This document shows, piece after piece, positions 51,523-60,893 of a stretch of 64,000 nt of DNA. The number at the start of each line of letters is the position of its first letter. Within the stretch, counting starts at the first letter, position 1. The notes under the pieces were generated by a model that did no database searches, was not told the DNA's origin, and saw only the letters and a program-made list of their open reading frames with translations. The DNA is taken from NCBI RefSeq assembly GCF_049348705.1, contig NZ_CP186485.1, positions 1,426,001-1,490,000 of the forward strand, read 5' to 3'. The stretch is from Paracoxiella cheracis (GTDB taxonomy: Bacteria > Pseudomonadota > Gammaproteobacteria > Coxiellales > Coxiellaceae). A program made the position numbers and the translations under genes.

Positions 51523-53063
51523 ACGTTCAAGCACTCACCTATGACGACACCCTCTACTCGCGACGATGGTTAGTCATCGTCACCATCATGATGGTGGCTA
51601 TTTTAGAAGTGCTCGACACCACTATCGTCAACGTCGCACTCCCTTCGATGATGCCATCGCTTGGTGCCGATCAAAATCAAATTACGTGGGTATTAACCTC
51701 TTATGTAGTCTCTTCCGCCGTTGTTTTACCACTAACTGGATTTATCAGTAATCGTCTTGGTCAAAAGCAAATGTTGATCATGAACATCACCGGCTTTTTG
51801 ATCAGTTCACTCCTGTGTGGGATGGCAGAATCGCTCCCTGAAATGGTGTTATTTCGCATCTTGCAAGGTGCATTCGGCGCCTCGTTAATTCCATTGTCAC
51901 AGTCTATTCTTCGACAAACATTTCCACTCGATCAACAAGGGAAAGCAATGGCAATTTGGGGCATTGGCATCATGGCCGCACCGGTACTTGGCCCTACCCT
52001 GGGTGGCTTTATTACGGAGCATTCAAGTTGGCGCTGGATTTTCTATATTAATTTGCCCGTGTGTCTGCTGAGTTTATTCATGACATTTTGGGTCATTCCC
52101 AAAACAAAAAAAACGCTACAGCGAATCGATTGGCTAGGATTAATCTTAATGGTTGTCGGCATCGCAGCGATGCAAATATTTTTAGATAAAGGCAACGAAA
52201 AAGATTGGTTCAGCTCGAATTTAATCATCGCATTAGCAATCACTAGTGCTTTTTGTTTGATTTGGTTTATTGCGCGCAGCTTAGCGCATCGACACCCTGT
52301 TATTAAATTAACATTATATCAAAACCGTAATTTTGCGATTTGTAGTTTATTATTATTACTTTTTTGTGGCGCCATTTTCAGCATGCTGACCTTACAACCC
52401 ATTATGCTCGAAAATCTTTTTGACTATCCAGCCATGACCACCGGATGGACGATGGCGCCGCTTGGCCTTGCGAGTGCAATAAGCATGATGATGGTGTCTA
52501 ATTTAATTAACCGCGTTAATATTAAAATAATTTTGGGCATATGTATCGCTGTGAGTGCCTACGGAGCATACCGTCTCACTACCATTAGTTTAGCCAGCAG
52601 CATGAATGAATTTTTAATCGATAACGCCATCATCGGATTTGCGATGGGTGGATTCATGGTGCCACTTACCACTTACGCCCTTGCTACCATACCCAAACCC
52701 AATATTACCGAAGCATCAGGATTATTTAGTTACGGCCGCATGGTCGGCACTTCCGTCGGAATTTCATTAATGAGCACTCTAGTTAGTCGGACTACCCAAA
52801 TGAGTTGGCACACTTTAGTCGGTCATGTGAACGTATTTAATCACGCCTATCAAGCATGGTTTGCTCATCAACAAGTAAAAGAAGGCAGCGCAATTGGGAT
52901 TGTCCGTTTAGCGCATGTCATCGGGCAACAATCCCAATTACTTGGATTTCTCGATGCTTTTAAAACCATTGCTTTTATCTTCGCAGCATTGCTACCATTA
53001 ACCTTGCTTTTAAAACACGTTGATTTAAAAGCTAAGGCGAAAGAAATCCCACAAGGAGAATAA
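51519..53063 (+). CDS. EmrB/QacA-family MFS drug transporter (14 helices)
   Basis: The 514-residue protein has the DHA2 motif LDTTIVNVALPSM in helix 1, the motif A variant GFISNRLGQKQML, and motif C GIMAAPVLGPTLGGFI. With the EmrA-like adaptor it forms a tripartite-type proton-driven exporter. It is followed after three bases by hinT. Confidence 0.92.
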   Translation: MNVQALTYDDTLYSRRWLVIVTIMMVAILEVLDTTIVNVALPSMMPSLGADQNQITWVLTSYVVSSAVVLPLTGFISNRLGQKQMLIMNITGFLISSLLCGMAESLPEMVLFRILQGAFGASLIPLSQSILRQTFPLDQQGKAMAIWGIGIMAAPVLGPTLGGFITEHSSWRWIFYINLPVCLLSLFMTFWVIPKTKKTLQRIDWLGLILMVVGIAAMQIFLDKGNEKDWFSSNLIIALAITSAFCLIWFIARSLAHRHPVIKLTLYQNRNFAICSLLLLLFCGAIFSMLTLQPIMLENLFDYPAMTTGWTMAPLGLASAISMMMVSNLINRVNIKIILGICIAVSAYGAYRLTTISLASSMNEFLIDNAIIGFAMGGFMVPLTTYALATIPKPNITEASGLFSYGRMVGTSVGISLMSTLVSRTTQMSWHTLVGHVNVFNHAYQAWFAHQQVKEGSAIGIVRLAHVIGQQSQLLGFLDAFKTIAFIFAALLPLTLLLKHVDLKAKAKEIPQGE

Positions 53064-53066
53064 TGG

Positions 53067-53405
53067 ATGGATTGCATCTTCTGCAAAATTGCTAAAGGCG
53101 AAATGGGTGAAACCATTTACGAGGATGACCGCGTTGTCGCATTTAATGATATCGACCCCAAAGCACCGCACCACATTTTAATTATTCCACGGCGACACAT
53201 TCCCACAATTAATGACATCAGTGAAAAGGACAATGAATTAATCGGTCATTTGGTGCAAGTTGCTAAGAGCATTGCAAAAGAAAAAGGCATTGCCGAAAAA
53301 GGCTATCGACTTCTGTTCAACTGCAACCGTGACGGCGGACAAGCCGTTTATCATATTCATCTGCATTTGCTCGGCGGCCGCCAAATGGACTGGCCACCGG
53401 GGTGA
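53067..53405 (+). CDS. HIT-family purine nucleoside phosphoramidase (HinT-like)
   Basis: The 112-residue protein starts MDCIFCKIAKGE. It has HHILIIPRRHIPTIND and the histidine triad HIHLHLLGG near residue 100. This matches HinT, which hydrolyses aminoacyl-AMP and AMP-phosphoramidates. Cys3 and Cys6 and the triad His are intact. Confidence 0.92.
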   Translation: MDCIFCKIAKGEMGETIYEDDRVVAFNDIDPKAPHHILIIPRRHIPTINDISEKDNELIGHLVQVAKSIAKEKGIAEKGYRLLFNCNRDGGQAVYHIHLHLLGGRQMDWPPG

Positions 53406-53540
53406 GCCGGATAGCCCTACCCAAAAATGACTGTATTGCACCAAGGATGGCAGGTATAAACGATCCCGATCTCACCCTTTAAAATCCCCTAGCACTCAAC
53501 TATACTATCATCTATATAAACCATAATACCGAGGTAGTAT

Positions 53541-53801
53541 ATGGCCGTAACAAGTGTGAAAATAGATGACAAATTAGAAGGGCCCTTAGAAATCATGGCA
53601 AAAAAAATGCAACGTCCAAAGGGTTGGATTATCAATGAAGCACTTCGAGAATATATAGCTCACAACGCTACCGAAGAGCAATGTTGGCAAGATACCCTAG
53701 AAGCGCTTGAAGACATACGCATGGGACGCACAGTCGATGGCGATAAAGTGCACGCCTGGTTAAAAACATGGGGCAAAGAAGATGAGCTGGACAAGCCTTA
53801 A
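53541..53801 (+). CDS. Ribbon-helix-helix antitoxin (ParD/CopG type)
   Basis: The 86-residue protein has an N-terminal RHH fold (TSVKIDDKLEGPLEIMAKKM then WIINEALREYI) that would bind operator DNA. The acidic C-terminus would wrap the toxin. GAGGTAG precedes the start. The stop overlaps the toxin start (TAATG). An AT-rich stretch upstream (ATACTATCATCTATATAAAC) may hold promoter and operator. Confidence 0.85.
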   Translation: MAVTSVKIDDKLEGPLEIMAKKMQRPKGWIINEALREYIAHNATEEQCWQDTLEALEDIRMGRTVDGDKVHAWLKTWGKEDELDKP

Positions 53802-54079
53802 TGAGGATTATATATTCACGCAATGCAGTGGACGATTTGGACCGATTGCGCCAATTCGTTGCCCATCACGATACACAAGCAGCAAATAAAATAGCTAACA
53901 GGCTGTGTGATGCTATAAACCGACTCACTGAATTCCCACAAATGGGAAAAAATGTAAGTTTACACGGCAACGATATTTCACTCAGAGACCTTGTGACAGG
54001 AAAATACATTATCCGATACGCAACTATAGGAAAAGAGCTGCACATATTGCGCATCTGGCATGGTAAAGAAGACTTATGA
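53801..54079 (+). CDS. ParE/RelE-superfamily toxin
   Basis: The 92-residue protein has the ParE-like start [18 protein letters not shown] and a conserved C-terminus [24 protein letters not shown]. The partner antitoxin is directly upstream. ParE poisons gyrase and RelE cleaves mRNA; the sequence favours ParE but does not prove it. The stop overlaps the folE start by four bases (ATGA). Confidence 0.85.
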   Translation: MRIIYSRNAVDDLDRLRQFVAHHDTQAANKIANRLCDAINRLTEFPQMGKNVSLHGNDISLRDLVTGKYIIRYATIGKELHILRIWHGKEDL

Positions 54080-54636
54080 CAACAAAACCCATCGAAAATT
54101 ATGTCACCGATATTCTAACTATTCTCGGCGAAAACCCCAATCGAGAAGGACTTAAAGAGACCCCACGGCGCTTTCGTAAAGCCTTAGAACATTTAACGAA
54201 AGGGTACGGCGAAAACATCGACACCATTGTGAACGATGCGTTATTTGAATCCGATATGGATGAAATGGTTATCGTTAAAAATATTGAACTCTATTCTTTA
54301 TGCGAACACCATCTATTGCCTTTCGTGGGGAAATGTCACGTAGCTTACCTACCCAACGGTAAAATTTTGGGGCTTTCCAAAATAGCGCGAATTGTCGATA
54401 TGTTTGCAAAACGACTGCAAGTGCAAGAGCACTTAACCAAGCAAATTGCTGAAACTATTTTATCGGTGACGGATGCAAAAGGCGTTGGAGTCATCATCGA
54501 GGCCAAACACCTCTGCATGATGATGCGCGGTGTGGAAAAACAACACTCCGACATGACCACCTCCATGATGCTCGGCCGCTTCCGCCAAGACGACCGCACG
54601 CGCGCGGAGTTCTTGAGCCTAATTAAAGGCACTTAA
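54076..54636 (+). CDS. folE: GTP cyclohydrolase I
   Basis: The 186-residue protein has zinc ligands and catalytic residues in [10 protein letters not shown] and [11 protein letters not shown], and the substrate segment [13 protein letters not shown]. It makes dihydroneopterin triphosphate for folate and also for the queuosine pathway used by QueF (59855). It overlaps the toxin gene, so its translation may be coupled to a toxin-antitoxin operon. Confidence 0.95.
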   Translation: MTTKPIENYVTDILTILGENPNREGLKETPRRFRKALEHLTKGYGENIDTIVNDALFESDMDEMVIVKNIELYSLCEHHLLPFVGKCHVAYLPNGKILGLSKIARIVDMFAKRLQVQEHLTKQIAETILSVTDAKGVGVIIEAKHLCMMMRGVEKQHSDMTTSMMLGRFRQDDRTRAEFLSLIKGT

Positions 54637-54644
54637 AGATCAGT

Positions 54645-54672
54645 TTGCCTCAGAATCACTGTTTGGTATACT
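54645..54672 (+). promoter_or_regulatory. Probable sigma-70 promoter of tRNA-Leu
   Basis: TTGCCT (54645-54650) and TATACT (54667-54672) are 16 bases apart and 18 bases before the tRNA. Both hexamers are close to consensus. Confidence 0.65.
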
Positions 54673-54690
54673 AGCCATCCTCTTCAACGT

Positions 54691-54774
54691 GCCGAGGTGG
54701 CGGAATTGGTAGACGCGCCGGACTCAAAATCCGGTGTTGGCGACAACATGAGGGTTCGAGTCCCTCCCTCGGTA
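54691..54774 (+). tRNA. tRNA-Leu (anticodon CAA)
   Basis: The acceptor stem GCCGAGG pairs with CCTCGGT (a closing G-U). The D loop has AATTGGTAGAC. The anticodon stem CCGGA/TCCGG encloses CTCAAAA, giving anticodon CAA. A long variable arm (GTTGGCGACAAC) and the T-arm GGGTTCGAGTCCC follow. The discriminator base is A. CCA is not encoded. Confidence 0.95.
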
Positions 54775-54888
54775 TTATTTTTCAGAGAGTTACAAGATTT
54801 TTTATTTTTATCATTTTTTATTTGAAGAAATAGCATTCTACAAAATGTTTCTCACTACGGGCTATAACTTTTCACTTTACCCCTTACC

Positions 54889-55251
54889 TCAAGACCTACC
54901 CCCTCGTCTCTTCTTTAAAGCCGGTTTAACTGCTTTTTTACCTTTCCTTGCGCGGACAATTTTAACTTGAAGCTCACAACCAACAGCATCAGCGTATTTT
55001 ACTAAGGTTTTCAATGAAGGTGAATGTTTACCTTTACCTCCAGCAGCCTCTAATCGAGCTACTACAGGTTTTTGGGTGTCCATGCGTTGGGCTACTTTTT
55101 CCTGAGTAAGGTGGGCTTTTTTTCTAGCTTGTTTTAAACGATCAGCTAGGTCTAATTGTAACTTAAATGTTTCGTATTCAGCACGCGCTTCTGGGTCTGC
55201 GAGCACTTCTTTTTTAAGCTCTTCATGCCATTTCGTAGATCGTTTAGTCAT
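54889..55251 (-). CDS. XRE-family antitoxin (HigA-like)
   Basis: The 120-residue protein has a helix-turn-helix in residues 30-85 (LKQARKKAHLTQEKVAQRM, VVARLEAAGGKGKHSPSLKT) and a strongly basic tail. It overlaps the upstream toxin gene by eight bases, in the toxin-first order typical of HigBA. It probably represses its own promoter. Confidence 0.85.
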   Translation of the reverse strand: MTKRSTKWHEELKKEVLADPEARAEYETFKLQLDLADRLKQARKKAHLTQEKVAQRMDTQKPVVARLEAAGGKGKHSPSLKTLVKYADAVGCELQVKIVRARKGKKAVKPALKKRRGGRS

Positions 55252-55480
55252 TTTCTTTTTCTATCTTCGTGCAATAGAAAAAACGCGCTATCCCTTCTTG
55301 GGCTTTAACACGTATTTCAAATAGTCCCCCACCCATTGCGCGAGTATGAGGCACCCCTAAATCAGGCCCCCTTTCTTCCATCCGCTCAGTTAAAACCATA
55401 TAACGGGCCTTTATCCGTTTTGGCATCTTCTTAACAGAGTCAAAAACCCTTTTACTGTAGTAAGTGATGCTCCATGTCAT
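55244..55480 (-). CDS. RelE/HigB-type toxin
   Basis: The 78-residue protein starts MTWSITYYSKRVFDSVKKMP and ends with FEIRVKAQEGIARFFYCTKI, the core strands of phage-derived Gp49/HigB toxins. It is shorter than many family members, and its tail ends KIEKEND at the overlap with the antitoxin start. An mRNA interferase role is likely from the family. Confidence 0.82.
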   Translation of the reverse strand: MTWSITYYSKRVFDSVKKMPKRIKARYMVLTERMEERGPDLGVPHTRAMGGGLFEIRVKAQEGIARFFYCTKIEKEND

Positions 55481-55644
55481 ACGTCAAAATGTTACCAAAT
55501 TTGTTAACTTTCATCAACTACGATTATGAGTTGGACTTTGGATAAATTTATAAAAATAATTAAAAATTGCTTGACATAGAAACCGAAAAAAAATTTTACG
55601 TTGTAAACAACGTTTGTTCGAAAAAATAAAATAAGGAACAAACG

Positions 55645-56773
55645 ATGTTAGCGACAGAAAAACTAAAACAATTCCGTACATTCCTCTACAACATCTTCCC
55701 CGCGCGACGCGATGCCAATATGAATTTACTCGATGCCCTTTCAAGCCATGGCCATCGCTGCAAAACACCCATAGAATTATGTGAATCGCCATACTTTGAA
55801 CGTGAATACAGTAGTATTACCGATGCGATTAGCGATGGTTTGTCAGTAGCAAATTGTTGGGATAGCATGATGAAAATACAATATGAACATGCGATGCGCG
55901 CCATGGAGAGCGAAGCGAAGGCGCGTATTCCGCGGTAGGCTCGGATTTTTTGCCGAGCGTAAGCGACTGCAAAAAATCTTTACGAGCCGTCAAGTCATTT
56001 GAGAGCCCGTGCGTAGTCGAGCCGTGAGGTCGCGGAGCGCGGGCGACGAGGACGTCCGCGGCTATTTAAGTTGTCGCGTATTGCGAGTCGATTATTGACA
56101 GGGATGGCAATAATCTATCACGAGCATCGTGACACGCTTGTTAGTCATAGCGATGACCGTGTGATCATTATTGCGGATACGACACCACAGTCGCGTCAAA
56201 GTGCACACTGTGTTGAAGATCGCCATGTGGTTTACAGCCCTAATCCAGCACCGGGTAACAAACCGATTACCATTGGACATGAATATTCAACGGTATCACT
56301 ATTGCCCAATGATGGTGCAGCTCAAGAAAAGCATTGGTTAGTTCCACTGGATACGAGGCGCGTTAAAAGCGATGAAAAAGGCAATGTAGTTGGGATGCAG
56401 CAAATTAACCGTTGTATTGCAGACTTAGCGCTTACTCATAAATTGGTGGTTAGCGTGGCTGATTCAAAATATGGTACAGAAGCTTGCCGTAAACTGGTTA
56501 GCGAAAATCCCAATTGGGTACATCTTTTCCGTTTTAACAGTACCCGTAATGTTTTCGCGCCCGCATCAATAGAAGATAATACCTCAGGAAGTATAAAACG
56601 CTATGGTGATGCGATGAAACTAAACGACAGCACGACTCACCGTGAATCCGATGAGATTGTGCAGCAAACCATTACAACCCGCAGTGGCAAAACTTACCAA
56701 TTGGAGATTAAAATATGGCGTGACCAATTACTGCGTGGTTCAAAGCAATTTAAAGGATATGAGCATCCTGTTA
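55645..56773 (+). pseudogene. IS4-type transposase fragment interrupted by element B (c3)
   Basis: The first 247 coding bases end at GAACATG. After the B element the frame resumes with TTAGTCATAGC, giving EHVSHSDD as in the intact copies (GTT instead of GTG for Val, silent). It runs to the GYEHPV position, where it is cut by c4. The C-terminal Glu/Lys of the YREK motif is lost, so this copy is dead even if B were removed. Confidence 0.88.
55892..56140 (+). mobile_element. Intervening element B, copy 3 (249 bp), sense within transposase
   Basis: The intact copies (CATGTGAGTCAT) give the empty site. The element lies after GAACATG, in codon position 1 as for the other B copies. It has one substitution (CATCGTGAC for CATCGCGAC) in the 3' hairpin, converting a C-G pair of the stem to T-G. 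Confidence 0.9.
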
Positions 56774-58494
56774 TTGGACTTTGGATAAATAAAATCCCTT
56801 GCCAGTTAGGACAATAATCAAAAAATGTGAGTTTCTAAATCTTAACCTGTTTTTTGCAGCAATTCGTAGAATTTCTCAGGTGTAAAATTTATTTTATCCA
56901 ACCATGATTTTACTATCCCAATCAAATCCTCTATTTTTTCAGGGTCTGAGTTTTGCGTCTTTTCTTCAGTCCTCTGAATCGTTTTAATTTTTGAGTTGCT
57001 ATTTTTGAAAATAGCAGGATGTCGCGTGCGTTTCCCCTGCGTATCACCTTTGGTTCTGCCTTGCGGATTACCGCGTGGTTTGCAGAGATTAGCAGGCGTG
57101 CCAACGGTATCAAGCACCGTAGAAAAACCCCGTTGCGTTTGTGAAGGGGTCGCAGTTATTGATGGTTTTTCGTTATCCACTTGGAAGCTCGGCAAATACC
57201 GCTCCCATTTTTTCGGTAAAATCGGGGCAAGATTCCTCGCTAGATAAAGTTGCGTATACGCTAATGCTGTCATCCGCCACCAATCTTCTTCGTGCTTAAC
57301 ATCCGGTGTTTGGTATCGGTCAAATAACAGTTTGTCTTTATCAAAACGAAAGTAGTGTTCAATGTCATAGCGTCTATCGTAATAGTGATACGCTTCTAAT
57401 GCTGTGATTTCATTACGTCGTTCACCAGCGAGTCCTAACCAGAGTGGATTTTTATATAAAGATTTACCGTTAGCATCAACCGCAACCAATTGCACAACAG
57501 TAACAGGATGCTCATATCCTTTAAATTGCTTTGAACCACGCAGTAATTGGTCACGCCATATTTTAATCTCCAATTGGTAAGTTTTGCCACTGCGGGTTGT
57601 AATGGGTTGCTGCACAATCTCATCGGATTCACGGTGAGTCGTGCTGTCGTTTAGTTTCATCGCATCACCATAGCGTTTTATACTTCCTGAGGTATTATCT
57701 TCTATTGATGCGGGCGCGAAAACATTACGGGTACTGTTAAAACGGAAAAGATGTACCCAATTGGGATTTTCGCTAACCAGTTTACGGCAAGCTTCTGTAC
57801 CATATTTTGAATCAGCCACGCTAACCACCAATTTATGAGTAAGCGCTAAGTCTGCAATACAACGGTTAATTTGCTGCATCCCAACTACATTGCCTTTTTC
57901 ATCGCTTTTAACGCGCCTCGTATCCAGTGGAACTAACCAATGCTTTTCTTGAGCTGCACCATCATTGGGCAATAGTGATACCGTTGAATATTCATGTCCA
58001 ATGGTAATCGGTTTGTTACCCGGTGCTGGATTAGGGCTGTAAACCACATGGCGATCTTCAACACAGTGTGCACTTTGACGCGACTGTGGTGTCGTATCCG
58101 CAATAATGATCACACGGTCATCGCTATGACTCACATGTTCATATTGTATTTTCATCATGCTATCCCAACAATTTGCTACCGACAAACCATCGCTAATCGC
58201 ATCGGTAATACTACTGTATTCACGTTCAAAGTATGGCGATTCACATAATTCTATGGGTGTTTTGCAGCGATGGCCATGGCTTGAAAGGGCATCGAGTAAA
58301 TTCATATTGGCATCGCGTCGCGCGGGGAAGATGTTGTAGAGGAATGTACGGAATTGTTTTAGTTTTTCTGTCGCTAACATCGTTTGTTCCTTATTTTATT
58401 TTTTCGAACAAACGTTGTTTACAACGTAAAATTTTTTTTCGGTTTCTATGTCAAGCAATTTTTAATTATTTTTATAAATTTATCCAAAGTCCAA
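56774..58494 (-). mobile_element. 1,721-bp IS4-type element, copy c4, intact, inserted in c3
   Basis: It has full ends and length. Its left flank is c3 (CCTGTTA) and its right flank is native sequence (TTTACTATTGC), with no target duplication, so a deletion removed the rest of c3. Confidence 0.92.
56842..58380 (-). CDS. IS4-type DDE transposase (c4)
   Basis: It is 512 residues and nearly identical to c1 and c2; a visible difference is YFRFDKDK for YFRFGKDK near the YREK motif, with the Lys retained. No stop or frameshift interrupts it. Confidence 0.9.
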   Translation of the reverse strand: MLATEKLKQFRTFLYNIFPARRDANMNLLDALSSHGHRCKTPIELCESPYFEREYSSITDAISDGLSVANCWDSMMKIQYEHVSHSDDRVIIIADTTPQSRQSAHCVEDRHVVYSPNPAPGNKPITIGHEYSTVSLLPNDGAAQEKHWLVPLDTRRVKSDEKGNVVGMQQINRCIADLALTHKLVVSVADSKYGTEACRKLVSENPNWVHLFRFNSTRNVFAPASIEDNTSGSIKRYGDAMKLNDSTTHRESDEIVQQPITTRSGKTYQLEIKIWRDQLLRGSKQFKGYEHPVTVVQLVAVDANGKSLYKNPLWLGLAGERRNEITALEAYHYYDRRYDIEHYFRFDKDKLLFDRYQTPDVKHEEDWWRMTALAYTQLYLARNLAPILPKKWERYLPSFQVDNEKPSITATPSQTQRGFSTVLDTVGTPANLCKPRGNPQGRTKGDTQGKRTRHPAIFKNSNSKIKTIQRTEEKTQNSDPEKIEDLIGIVKSWLDKINFTPEKFYELLQKTG

Positions 58495-58507
58495 TTTACT
58501 ATTGCAC

Positions 58508-58536
58508 AAAAAAACCCGGCTCGAGGCCGGGTTTTT
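58508..58536. terminator. Intrinsic terminator, A/T runs on both sides
   Basis: AAAAACCCGGC, loop TCGAG, GCCGGGTTTTT. It would stop the leftward gene at 58556 and any rightward transcript from the IS copies. Confidence 0.85.
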
Positions 58537-58555
58537 AATAGCAAGTATTGCAAGC

Positions 58556-58987
58556 TTAGTAAGAAATTTGCATACCTGCGAAAGCATTACAAACTTCATT
58601 GCCTTGGTGACAATAAGGAAAACTAAGTTTTAGAATAGTTCTTCCACCATCAACAATCGTTTTGTAAGTAAAATTCATGCCACCTACGGTCTCACCCGGA
58701 GTAGTCGCGGGATCATAAATATAAGCGAAAGTACCTGTTTGGGTGCTACGATCAATTTTAAGGTTATCGATTTCGTAATATGTCTCCAGCCTCTTTGAAA
58801 GGATAGCATGGTTCATAGAGCCATTTTCGGTGATGCTGCTATCTGTTTCAGTAGCAGGGAAAGTTAGTGGTGTGGATAATAATTCACATCCAGAAAGAGT
58901 AACTTGTATAGTCCTGCTGGCAGCAAAGCTGGCCATTGCAAAACAGCTAGCAAACAAGGCAACTACGATTACTGATAATTTTTTCAT
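58556..58987 (-). CDS. Small secreted protein of unknown function
   Basis: The 143-residue protein has a clear signal peptide (MKKLSVIVVALFASCFAMAS with cleavage after SFAA, near residue 23). The mature part of about 120 residues has three Cys (GCELL, PYCHQ and EVCNA). It is rich in Thr and Ser and probably all-beta. No family is recognised. It has its own terminator and stands alone. Confidence 0.75.
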   Translation of the reverse strand: MKKLSVIVVALFASCFAMASFAASRTIQVTLSGCELLSTPLTFPATETDSSITENGSMNHAILSKRLETYYEIDNLKIDRSTQTGTFAYIYDPATTPGETVGGMNFTYKTIVDGGRTILKLSFPYCHQGNEVCNAFAGMQISY

Positions 58988-59189
58988 GAGAATAGCCTCT
59001 ATTATTTATAACAGGTATCATTCTAGCCATGAACAAGATATATTCAAATACGAATTTATACGTAAAATGTGCGCTATCTAGAAGTTGACTTCAACAACCC
59101 CAGGATGACTGCCAATTTATTGTTTTTACAGGAAAAATGCACTTATCCCACCAAAGAGAGGATCATTGAACCGGGTGCTGATATCGTTT

Positions 59190-59738
59190 TTAGACAGCCT
59201 CAAGACAGACAGCATCAATCAATTGATTATCCTTGCACACTGTTAGTGCATAACGCACGCCATCCAGGATTTTGGGATGAGCAAGTGCTTGATCTATGAG
59301 GCTGTAACACTTCATCTGACCTTCATAGCAACCCGTAATCGTGTTATTCCAATCTTTCCAAAAGAAAAAATAAACCAGCTCTTGATGTGAAGCAAATGTT
59401 TCAATAACAGCGCCCAAGCTGATTAAATCGCTCGAATTCACCACAGCACCCAGTTCTTCGTGTAATTCACGTATCACAGCCTCCACGGGCAACTCATTCT
59501 TTTCCATATGGCCACCAAATGTCGACAGACAACCAAAATAATTACGCCAATTGTCGAGCCGTTGTTGAAGAACAATTTCATCGTTAGCATTAACAATGAT
59601 AACGCCAACGTATTTTTTCACGTAAATTTCTTCATTAATATTATCAAGGTCATGCGAATGGATTATTTTCATTTTATGGCCCACGTAAAAACGCTGTATC
59701 ACTTTCATGAAACTGGAAACGGATGGCCATTTTAACAT
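59190..59738 (-). CDS. NUDIX hydrolase
   Basis: The Nudix box fits GX5EX7REUXEEXGU: GGHMEKNELPVEAVIRELHE then ELGA, near residue 95. The N-terminal strand VGVIIVNANDEIVLQQRL is typical of the fold. ATG codons at 59738 and 59672 and a TTG at 59750 are possible starts. The substrate is unknown. It is divergent from queF. Confidence 0.85.
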   Translation of the reverse strand: MLKWPSVSSFMKVIQRFYVGHKMKIIHSHDLDNINEEIYVKKYVGVIIVNANDEIVLQQRLDNWRNYFGCLSTFGGHMEKNELPVEAVIRELHEELGAVVNSSDLISLGAVIETFASHQELVYFFFWKDWNNTITGCYEGQMKCYSLIDQALAHPKILDGVRYALTVCKDNQLIDAVCLEAV

Positions 59739-59854
59739 AAACTCATCCAAATGCTGTCATGGAAAATGAAACCACTCTCGAAAACAGGGCCCCAACGGCA
59801 TGCGAGTGGAGCCTAGTTTTTTTTAGGTTAAAATCGCCCACTGGAGATGGCCCT

Positions 59855-60715
59855 ATGAACAACGTCATTACTAAAAAATATCAAACTGCTGCTTCTGGAT
59901 CAGAGCTCGGTAAAAAGAGTGGCTACGATCAATCCTATAACCCGGATCGACTGTATCCGATTGCCCGTGCAGGAAAACGCAAAGAAATTGGTATCGATCC
60001 GCAGGAACCACTACCCTTTCTCGGGTTTGATTTCTGGAATCATTACGAAGTATCGTGGCTGAATGAAAAGGGTAAGCCGATCGTTGCGATCGCTGAAATT
60101 TATTATGACTGCCAATCTCCACGAATAGTCGAATCAAAATCATTAAAACTCTATTTTAATTCATTCAACAATACTCAATTTCAATCAATCAAAGAAGTTG
60201 AAAAAACCATCAAAAGTGATTTAGAAAAAGCGGTTGGATCGACAGTCTCGATCAACGTTCAGCAATTGGGTCACTCCACTCCTTCGCCCTTGCAGGAAAA
60301 ATTCGCGGGAGAATGCATTGATGACCTCGATATCGAATGCTCTGTTTACACGGTTGAACCCAACTATCTTTCGGTCAGTGAAGAATTAGTAGAAGAAACG
60401 TTATATTCTGATTTATTAAAATCGAATTGTTTGGTGACGAATCAACCCGATTGGGGTAGCATTCAAATTCGCTATAAAGGCAATAAAATTAATCGCAAAG
60501 GACTATTGCGCTATATTGTTTCCTTTCGCAATCACATTGAATTTCACGAACAATGCATTGAAAGAATCTTCGTTGATATCATGAGACACTGCAAACCCGG
60601 CGAACTAACTGTTTATGGTCGCTACACCCGACGCGGGGGCTTGGATATTAACCCCATTCGCTCTACAAACAATGCCTGCATTGATGAAATAAATTTTCGG
60701 TTAATAAGGCAGTAA
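59855..60715 (+). CDS. queF: NADPH-dependent preQ0 reductase (long form)
   Basis: The 286-residue QueF of the bimodular type starts MNNVITKKYQTAASGSELG at 59855, with GGAG eight bases upstream. The N-terminal half has LPFLGFDFWNHYEVSWLN and the QueF motif ESKSLKLYFNSFNNT. The C-terminal half has LLRYIVSFRNHIEFHEQCIE with the Cys/His catalytic region. It reduces preQ0 to preQ1 for queuosine in tRNA. Confidence 0.94.
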   Translation: MNNVITKKYQTAASGSELGKKSGYDQSYNPDRLYPIARAGKRKEIGIDPQEPLPFLGFDFWNHYEVSWLNEKGKPIVAIAEIYYDCQSPRIVESKSLKLYFNSFNNTQFQSIKEVEKTIKSDLEKAVGSTVSINVQQLGHSTPSPLQEKFAGECIDDLDIECSVYTVEPNYLSVSEELVEETLYSDLLKSNCLVTNQPDWGSIQIRYKGNKINRKGLLRYIVSFRNHIEFHEQCIERIFVDIMRHCKPGELTVYGRYTRRGGLDINPIRSTNNACIDEINFRLIRQ

Positions 60716-60721
60716 AATACG

Positions 60722-60832
60722 TTAAGCTGAAACAATATGTGCCCGGCGCCCCATAAAAGCATAAAGTTGGGCGATCGTAGCCAATGTTAAATTAGCCTCA
60801 CCTTTTATGATTTTTGATACTTGTGTTGGACT
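60722..60832 (-). pseudogene. C-terminal fragment of an XRE/HigA-type antitoxin
   Basis: Thirty-six codons read SPTQVSKIIKGEANLTLATI and then AQLYAFMGRRAHIVSA before the stop. This is the second half of a helix-turn-helix domain and the C-terminus of a HigA-like protein. A stop codon lies directly upstream, at the edge of the degenerate IS3 element, so the N-terminal half is missing. Confidence 0.6.
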
Positions 60833-60893
60833 TTACAGAAGTATCCTGGGTACTGATCCTCCCTCACTTTACCGGACACATTTTTTTTCGATT

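Larger units (their letters stand above)
55531..56773 (+). mobile_element. 1,721-bp IS4-type element, copy c3, truncated and carrying element B
   Basis: The left end TTGGACTTTGGATAAAT is intact. After 994 bases of IS sequence plus the 249-base B element, it stops at CATCCTGTTA, where copy c4 begins. The remaining 727 bases are not present on the far side of c4. Confidence 0.9.

Noticed and set aside
59069..59299. Small frame starting MRYLEVDFNNPRMTANL
   Set aside because: It overlaps the NUDIX gene on the other strand, has no ribosome site, and shows no recognisable features.
60824..60836. TTGGACTTTAC as a remnant end of the 1,721-bp IS
   Set aside because: Only the first nine to ten bases match, and the following bases differ; too short to call.
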